Program-made: the position numbers and the translations under genes
Shown here: piece after piece, positions 59,218 through 64,000 of the stretch
Position numbering within the stretch: position 1 is the first letter of the stretch
Layout: every line of letters starts with the position of its first letter
Notes under the pieces: model-generated
Database searches by the model: none
What the model saw: only the letters and a program-made list of their open reading frames with translations
Told to the model about the DNA's origin: nothing
Assembly (NCBI GenBank): GCA_050694055.1
Contig: JBOGWX010000035.1
Location: forward strand, 1-64,000
Reading direction: 5' to 3'
DNA length: 64,000 nt
Source: WHSV01 sp050694055
Lineage (GTDB): Bacteria > Actinomycetota > CADDZG01 > WHSQ01

Positions 59218-60422
59218 CAGCGGTCGACGTCTCCCAGAACGAAGAAGAAGGACCCGAGGATGGCGATCATGTCGGACACGAGCGTGTTCTTGAGCACGTG
59301 GGGCAGCGCCGACACGTTGGAGTAAGACGGCGTCCGGATCTTGATTCTGTAGGGGCGCCGCCCCCCGTCGGAAACCAGGTAGAAGCCGAGCTCACCCAAG
59401 GGGTTCTCGGTGCGGATGTAAACCTCTCCCTTGGGAGCTTCGACCACGCGCGGAACTTTGCCCATGATCGGACCCGGAGGTAGTCCACCCAGAGCCTGTT
59501 CGACGATCTTGGCCGACTCGACGACCTCGTGCAGCAGCACCCAGAAGCGGTCGAAGCAATCACCGTGCGGTGCACTGCAGACCTCGAAGTCGAAGCGGTC
59601 GTAGACGAGGTAGGGCTCGTCGCGTCGCACGTCCATGTCGATCGCGGACCCACGCCCGATCGGACCGGAGACCCCGTACGAGTAGGCGACCTCCTTGTCG
59701 AGCACACCGACCTCGATCGTGCGCTGCTTGAAGATCTCGTTGCCGGTCAGGAGGTCCTCGTAGTCACCAATGCGCTCGATGACCTTTCGGACTGCGGCCA
59801 GCGCCATGGCGATGAACCCCTTCGGCACGTCCTCCTTGAGCCCACCGGGACGAAAGAAGCCAAAGTGCATCCGGCCACCCGTGACCGACTCCATCGCGTA
59901 CTGGATGTCCTCGCGCTCCCGGAAGGCGTAGAAGGTAGGCGTGATCGCGCCGAGCTCGGCCGAGAACGACTGAAAGAACATCAGGTGGTTCAGGATGCGG
60001 TTCATCTCGGCCAGCGCCACCCGCAGATACTGAGCGCGTTCGGGAACCTCGATCTCCATGAGCTCCTCGAGCGCGAGGGCGAGTGGCAGCTCGTTATTGA
60101 TGCCCGATAGCCAATCCATGCGGCTGATGAGATTGGTGATCTGACGGTAATCGCGTTGCTCGACCAGCTTCTCGTAACCGCGATGCATGTAGCCGACGAC
60201 CGGCTCGGCGCGCACGAGCCGTTCGCCGTCGATGGTTGCGAGCAGACGGAAGACGCCGTGCGTTGCGGGATGCTGGGGGCCGACGTTGAGCAGCATCTGC
60301 TCGGTGACGAGCCTGCCCTCGGAAACCTCGGCCGCGAACGCGCTGGAATCTTGAAGCTGCTGGAGCTCGGGCTCCAGTGTCGTGCTCTGCGGTCCGGCCG
60401 AGCCCGCCCCGCGTGTACCCAT
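59217..60422 (-). CDS. nuoD: NADH-quinone oxidoreductase subunit D
   Basis: A 401-residue 49-kDa-type subunit; with NuoB it forms the quinone site. Motifs: LNVGPQHPATHGVFRL (His and adjacent residues at the quinone site), VGYMHRGYEKL, GGRMHFGFFRPGG and a C-terminal YRIKIRTPSYSNVSALP, VSDMIAILGSFFFVLGDVDR. An unusual acidic N-terminal 35 residues precede the core. It overlaps nuoC by one base (TAATG). Confidence 0.97.
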   Translation of the reverse strand: MGTRGAGSAGPQSTTLEPELQQLQDSSAFAAEVSEGRLVTEQMLLNVGPQHPATHGVFRLLATIDGERLVRAEPVVGYMHRGYEKLVEQRDYRQITNLISRMDWLSGINNELPLALALEELMEIEVPERAQYLRVALAEMNRILNHLMFFQSFSAELGAITPTFYAFREREDIQYAMESVTGGRMHFGFFRPGGLKEDVPKGFIAMALAAVRKVIERIGDYEDLLTGNEIFKQRTIEVGVLDKEVAYSYGVSGPIGRGSAIDMDVRRDEPYLVYDRFDFEVCSAPHGDCFDRFWVLLHEVVESAKIVEQALGGLPPGPIMGKVPRVVEAPKGEVYIRTENPLGELGFYLVSDGGRRPYRIKIRTPSYSNVSALPHVLKNTLVSDMIAILGSFFFVLGDVDR

Positions 60423-60967
60423 TACCTACCCCCGGCCGCGGCTTCGTCGGGGTCCTTGGCTCCCGGCCAGTCCTTCACGTAGCTGCGCGCCGGCAGCTTG
60501 AAGGACTTCAGCATGGGATGACCCTCGAAGTCTTCGGACAAGTACAGGGTCACGAGGTTCGGGTGACCGGTGAAGTGGATGCCGAACATCTCCGCCGACT
60601 CACGCTCGTGCCACTCGGCACCACGGAAGACGCCGGTGATCGAGGGACAGACGGGTGTTTCGAAGTCCAGCGGGACGTGGATGGTGACATGGAAGACCTT
60701 CTCGGGGCTGTAGAGGTGCACGAGCACCTCGATGCCACCCTTTTGTTCGTCGTCGTCGAAGTTGAACGTCGAGCGGTCGACGGCGGACAGAAAGGTAAAG
60801 AATCGACAGCCCAATGCGATGTCGTCGCGCAGAACCGTCACCGCCTCCACGAGGTTAAGCGGCTCGATTACCAGGTCCACCTGACCATGGTTGAGGCGCG
60901 CCTCGACCACGCGCTCACCCAACGCTCCCTTGACGCGATCGAGCGCCTCTTCGGCCGTCAGTCTCAC
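60422..60967 (-). CDS. nuoC: NADH-quinone oxidoreductase subunit C
   Basis: A 181-residue 30-kDa-type subunit. Motifs: DRVKGALGERVVEAR, FFTFLSAVDRSTFN and the signature AEWHERESAEMFGIHFTGHPNL. GTG 60967 shares one base with the nuoB stop and has GGGAGGGG upstream; the longer open frame is the nuoB sequence in another frame. Confidence 0.95.
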   Translation of the reverse strand: MRLTAEEALDRVKGALGERVVEARLNHGQVDLVIEPLNLVEAVTVLRDDIALGCRFFTFLSAVDRSTFNFDDDEQKGGIEVLVHLYSPEKVFHVTIHVPLDFETPVCPSITGVFRGAEWHERESAEMFGIHFTGHPNLVTLYLSEDFEGHPMLKSFKLPARSYVKDWPGAKDPDEAAAGGR

Positions 60968-61497
60968 TAGACCCCTCCCGCCAGGCCCGGCTCGGGGATG
61001 TGCGGGATCTCGGTGTCGTGACCTCTCCACCTCGTGCTGACGTCTTCGGTCGCGATCTTCTGCTGGAGGCGGATGATTCCCTGCAGCAACGCCTCGGGGC
61101 GCGGAGGGCATCCCGGGACGTAGACGTCAACCGGGATGATCTGGTCGACGCCCTTGGTAACCGAGTAGCTGTCCCAGTAAGGCCCTCCACAATTGGCACA
61201 GGATCCCATGGAGATCACGTACTTCGGCTCGGGCATCTGGTCGTAGACGCGTCTGATCGGGGCGGCCATCTTGTCGGTCACCGTGCCGGCGACGACCATG
61301 AGATCGGCCTGCCGGGGCGAAGCGGGAAAGGGGATGACGCCGAAGCGGATGAGGTCGAACTTGGTGGCGATCGCCGCACCCATCTCGATGGCGCAGCAGG
61401 CAAGGCCGAACTGCAGCATCCACAGCGAGTACTGCCGGCTCCAGTTCAGCGCCCAGGAGACCGGCTTCGGGAGCCTGACCTTCTCGATTACAGCCAA
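60967..61497 (-). CDS. nuoB: NADH-quinone oxidoreductase subunit B
   Basis: A 176-residue subunit that carries cluster N2, the last iron-sulfur centre before quinone. The four ligands are visible: the tandem Cys in FGLACCAIEM, Cys in SMGSCANCGGPYW and Cys in VPGCPPRPEALLQG. It starts at TTG 61497, overlapping nuoA by 10 bases. Confidence 0.96.
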   Translation of the reverse strand: MAVIEKVRLPKPVSWALNWSRQYSLWMLQFGLACCAIEMGAAIATKFDLIRFGVIPFPASPRQADLMVVAGTVTDKMAAPIRRVYDQMPEPKYVISMGSCANCGGPYWDSYSVTKGVDQIIPVDVYVPGCPPRPEALLQGIIRLQQKIATEDVSTRWRGHDTEIPHIPEPGLAGGV

Positions 61498-61856
61498 TCG
61501 AGGACCTTCTTCTTGATCGCGTAGAGCAGGGCGAGGGCGAGAATGCCGATGAAAATGACCATCTCGATGAACGCCTGGGTCCCCAGCGCCTCGAACACCG
61601 TCGCCCAGGGGAAGAGAAAGACGGCCTCGACGTCGAAGATCACGAACAGCAGCGCGAACACGTAGTACCTGACGTTCGCCTGCGCCCAGCCGGTTCCGAT
61701 CGGGTCGATGCCCGACTCGTAGGTCAGGGTCTTGGCCCTCGTCGGGACGTTGGGGCGGAGAAGGCGCGTGAGGGCGAGGGTGCCGAACACGAGAACCAGT
61801 CCCGCGACGGCGAAGATTCCGATGGTTACGTAGCTACCGAAATAGCCCTCAGGCAC
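61488..61856 (-). CDS. nuoA: NADH-quinone oxidoreductase subunit A
   Basis: A 122-residue three-helix subunit with the conserved YESGIDPIG loop and RYYVFALLFVIFDVEAVFLFPWA. It starts at GTG 61856 and is the first gene of the eleven-gene nuo operon. Confidence 0.96.
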   Translation of the reverse strand: MPEGYFGSYVTIGIFAVAGLVLVFGTLALTRLLRPNVPTRAKTLTYESGIDPIGTGWAQANVRYYVFALLFVIFDVEAVFLFPWATVFEALGTQAFIEMVIFIGILALALLYAIKKKVLDWL

Positions 61857-62142
61857 TTGCCTACCCCGCTCCCGTTTGCATCGAGCCCTATTCGCGGTGC
61901 GCGCTGGTCGCGGCGCACCGCCCGGCGGCCCTTTGAGTGGTGGGGATCCAGTGGCCGTCGTTGCGCTTACGCCCGCAGCCCAAGGCCCACAGACACGCAG
62001 GAAAGCCGCTGTTCACCTGCCGAAAACTATCACGCACGAGCCTACGTCTAGGCGGATGGTTCGTTCGTTCGTGAACCCGAATCGAGTGGCGCGCAGCGCC
62101 GGCGGCTACGCCCGGCTTCACCGCTCGAGGTCGATTCCTCGA
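61857..62142. other. Intergenic region upstream of the nuo operon
   Basis: This gap of 286 bases must hold the nuo promoter on the minus strand. I see no clear -35/-10 pair and no operator repeat. Short open frames across it have no recognisable content. Confidence 0.4.
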
Positions 62143-63147
62143 TCAAGCTTCCTTACGACTGGTCAGGTACGCGCCCGCCATGACCAGCGCACTACCGGCC
62201 AGCGATATTGCGGCTATCGATTCGCCCCTGAAGACGATGCCCAGAACGATGGCAACGATCGGAATGAAGTAGATCGTGACCGAGCCGCGCGCAGCACCGA
62301 CCCGGCCGACGAGAGTCGTCATTCCTACGAAGGCGAGCGCCGTCCCGAGGCAGCCAAGCGCGGCCACGGCCACGAGACTCGGCCATGCAAACGATGAGTC
62401 GGGCAAGCCGGCTACACCCGGCACCGACACGACCGCAAGGGCGAAGAGTTGAGCTCGAAGCAGCACCGGCAGGGCCCCGTAGCGCTGCTGTAGGGGAACG
62501 GCAAGATTGATCGCGATGCCGTAGAGCATCGTCGCCAGCAACACCAAGCCCACACCGAGAGCGGTCGCCCAGGCCCCTTGCACCGCGGGCCAGCCGATGG
62601 CGACCACCCCGAGGAATCCGATTGCCAGCCCCACCAGCTGCCGCCTCCCCGGGAGCGTGCGCAGGATCACGGTCGCGACCGCGGCCGCAAACAACGGCAC
62701 GGCTCCGTTGACCATCCCGGCGAGAGACGAGTCGATCCACTGCTGTGCGATCGGAAACAGCAGTAGCGGGATCGCCATCCACAGCAGCCCGAGCAGCGCA
62801 ACGAGCATCCAGTCCGCCCGGGGAACCGGCGTGCGCGCTCGTTGAAAACCGGCCAGCGTCGCGGCTCCGAACAACAGTCGCAGCAGCGTCACGACGGTCG
62901 GCTCCAACGATTGGAGACCGATGTCGATGAACAGGAACGAGGAGCCCCACATGCCGGCCACGGCAGCCAGCAGCGCCCAGTCCGTCCGCCCGAAGGCCGG
63001 CGAGTGGGCCTGGGACTCCCCGTCGCGCCGGCTCGGCGGAACCAGGCGCTCGGCGGAGGGCCGGTCGTCCCCCCTCGGGCAGAGCACCTCGGCGGTGGTC
63101 TCGGGACCATTCGGTGGGCACATACGCGCCACTATCGCCGGTTTCAT
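62143..63147 (-). CDS. EamA/DMT-family transporter
   Basis: A 334-residue member of the drug/metabolite transporter superfamily: ten helices in two EamA halves, with AAVAGMWGSSFLFIDIGLQSLEP at the first helix and ALAFVGMTTLVGRVGAARGSVTIYFIPIVAIVLGIVFRGE in the second half. The first 55 residues are hydrophilic and may not be translated; no inner Met near residue 57 is available. Divergent from the LysR gene across 50 bases, which suggests that LysR controls it. Confidence 0.9.
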   Translation of the reverse strand: MKPAIVARMCPPNGPETTAEVLCPRGDDRPSAERLVPPSRRDGESQAHSPAFGRTDWALLAAVAGMWGSSFLFIDIGLQSLEPTVVTLLRLLFGAATLAGFQRARTPVPRADWMLVALLGLLWMAIPLLLFPIAQQWIDSSLAGMVNGAVPLFAAAVATVILRTLPGRRQLVGLAIGFLGVVAIGWPAVQGAWATALGVGLVLLATMLYGIAINLAVPLQQRYGALPVLLRAQLFALAVVSVPGVAGLPDSSFAWPSLVAVAALGCLGTALAFVGMTTLVGRVGAARGSVTIYFIPIVAIVLGIVFRGESIAAISLAGSALVMAGAYLTSRKEA

Positions 63148-63169
63148 ACTTAAGGACTAGCGAGGAATC

Positions 63170-63197
63170 GTAAGCACAATCGTGTAGTATTGCTTAC
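63170..63197 (+). promoter_or_regulatory. Inverted repeat and -10 in the EamA/LysR divergent promoter
   Basis: GTAAGCA (63170-63176), 14 bases, TGCTTAC (63191-63197) form a perfect inverted repeat ending at the LysR ATG. TAGTAT (63185-63190) is a TANNNT box 7 bases before ATG 63198. The arrangement fits a LysR site that overlaps its own promoter. Confidence 0.55.
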
Positions 63198-64000
63198 ATG
63201 TTGAGCCTCGAACGGCTGCGCGCGCTGCATGCCGTGGCGAGCTACGGCTCGGTCAGCGCGGCCGCCGAAGTGCTGGAAGTCACGACCTCGGCCATCTCTC
63301 AGCAGATCGCGAAGTTGGAACGAGAGCTCGGCCAGCCGCTCGTCGAGCGCAACGGGCGCGGGGTGCGGCTCACGGATGCCGCCGACCTGCTGGTCGAGCA
63401 CGCCCACAAGATCTTGTCCCTCGTGGAGGGGGCCGAGGCCGAGCTCGAGGCCCATCGCGAAGCGGTAGTCGGCCGGTTGGCCCTGACCGCGTTTGCGACC
63501 GCGGCGCGCGGACTTGCACCTCAGGCCCTGCGAGCTCTCGCGGTTCAGCATCCACAGCTGCGAGTGGAACTGAGTGAGCGGGAGCCCGACGAGGCGATCC
63601 CCCTGGTCGCGCGCGGCGACGTCGATCTGGCCGTGGCCCAGGACTGGTTCAACTCACCGCTCTCGCTTCCGGGCGGGCTGATGAAGGCACCCTTGCTCGA
63701 CGACGTCGCCGATGTCGCGCTGCCCGCCGAGCATCCTCTGGCGGGACGTGCGGTCCTCCAACTCGAAGAGCTCGCCGGCGAGCCCTGGATCGCCTGGACC
63801 CGCGGGTCGATCTGCCACGACTGGCTGTTGCACACCCTGCGGACCCAAGGGCTCGAACCGCAGGTCGCCCACACGGCGGCGGAGAATCCCACTCAGATGG
63901 CGCTGGTGGCGGCCGGGCTGGGCGCCGCGGTCATACCGCGACTCGGTCGCGATCCCCTGCCGAAAGGAGTGCGAATGATCCCCGTGCGCCCGACCCTGAG
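63198..64000 (+). CDS. LysR-family transcriptional regulator (cut by window edge)
   Basis: The frame is open from ATG 63198 to the window end (267 codons visible). The N-terminal HTH is LSLERLRALHAVASYGSVSAAAEVLEVTTSAISQQIAKLERELGQPL in pieces, the LysR hallmark. A linker helix follows, then the periplasmic-binding-like effector domain (VVGRLALTAFATAARG, PDEAIPLVARGDVDLAVAQDW, AALVAAGLGAAVIP-type end). It lies divergent to the EamA transporter and probably regulates it. Confidence 0.92.
   Translation, partial: MLSLERLRALHAVASYGSVSAAAEVLEVTTSAISQQIAKLERELGQPLVERNGRGVRLTDAADLLVEHAHKILSLVEGAEAELEAHREAVVGRLALTAFATAARGLAPQALRALAVQHPQLRVELSEREPDEAIPLVARGDVDLAVAQDWFNSPLSLPGGLMKAPLLDDVADVALPAEHPLAGRAVLQLEELAGEPWIAWTRGSICHDWLLHTLRTQGLEPQVAHTAAENPTQMALVAAGLGAAVIPRLGRDPLPKGVRMIPVRPTL

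Noticed and set aside
61857..62142. Missing nuoE/F/G upstream of nuoA
   Set aside because: The gap is far too short and the next gene is an unrelated transporter.

Overview
The window reads as a high-GC chromosome segment from an actinobacterial lineage (phylum Actinomycetota), perhaps an uncultured one. The signs are GTG and TTG starts mixed with ATG, a three-helix Rieske protein and diheme cytochrome c of the actinobacterial bc1 type, an actinobacterial cytochrome oxidase subunit IV, groEL behind a CIRCE operator without groES, and many genes with no Shine-Dalgarno sequence but a TANNNT box 6 to 8 bases before the start codon, as expected for leaderless transcripts. No rRNA is present, so the class cannot be fixed.

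Layout. 1-8.2 kb: a cut-off transposase, a Na/phosphate-cotransporter-like protein with a ribbon-helix-helix partner, a polar amino-acid ABC transporter with two binding lipoproteins, a CAP-domain secreted protein, a lone receiver domain and YajQ. 8.2-11.1 kb: an overlapping acyl-CoA dehydrogenase / APH-type kinase / HAD phosphatase operon. 11.1-17.4 kb: respiratory genes, with coxB-coxA-subunit IV converging on a qcrCAB operon. 17.5-20.7 kb: a stand-alone AsnC ligand domain, LarE, and an acyl-CoA synthetase. 20.8-23.9 kb: a divergent cluster with MauE- and MauD-like thiol-redox proteins, a Cys-rich Tat substrate and secreted or membrane proteins. 24-31.5 kb: groEL, YihY, an HD-GYP protein, ribosomal protein L33, an ABC-2 exporter and two tRNAs. 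31.9-34.4 kb: an accessory patch with a broken ECF sigma factor, a DUF433/DUF5615 toxin-antitoxin pair, an HTH two-gene unit and a 5'-truncated cupin. 34.5-50.9 kb: DrrAB exporter, PEP-mutase-like and VOC enzymes, DUF3179 lipoprotein, Ada-AlkA repair protein, a bacterial eRF1-like protein, a PAS histidine kinase, a PGM1-like ATP-grasp ligase, a sirtuin, an XRE/nucleotidyltransferase pair, tRNA-Tyr, an M23 peptidase and a sugar-nucleotidyltransferase. 50.9-61.9 kb: a complex I operon nuoABCDHIJKLMN that lacks nuoE, nuoF and nuoG. The right end has a DMT transporter divergent from a LysR regulator cut by the edge.

How the genes work together. Complex I would feed menaquinol to the bc1 complex and then to the aa3 oxidase, but its electron donor is unclear without the NADH module. 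The NuoI subunit carries a roughly 300-residue disordered tail with a duplicated basic motif. The acyl-CoA dehydrogenase/kinase/HAD operon carries as separate genes the three modules fused in animal ACAD10. The MauE/MauD-like cluster has no methylamine dehydrogenase heavy chain and looks like a dedicated disulfide-maturation system for an unknown exported protein.
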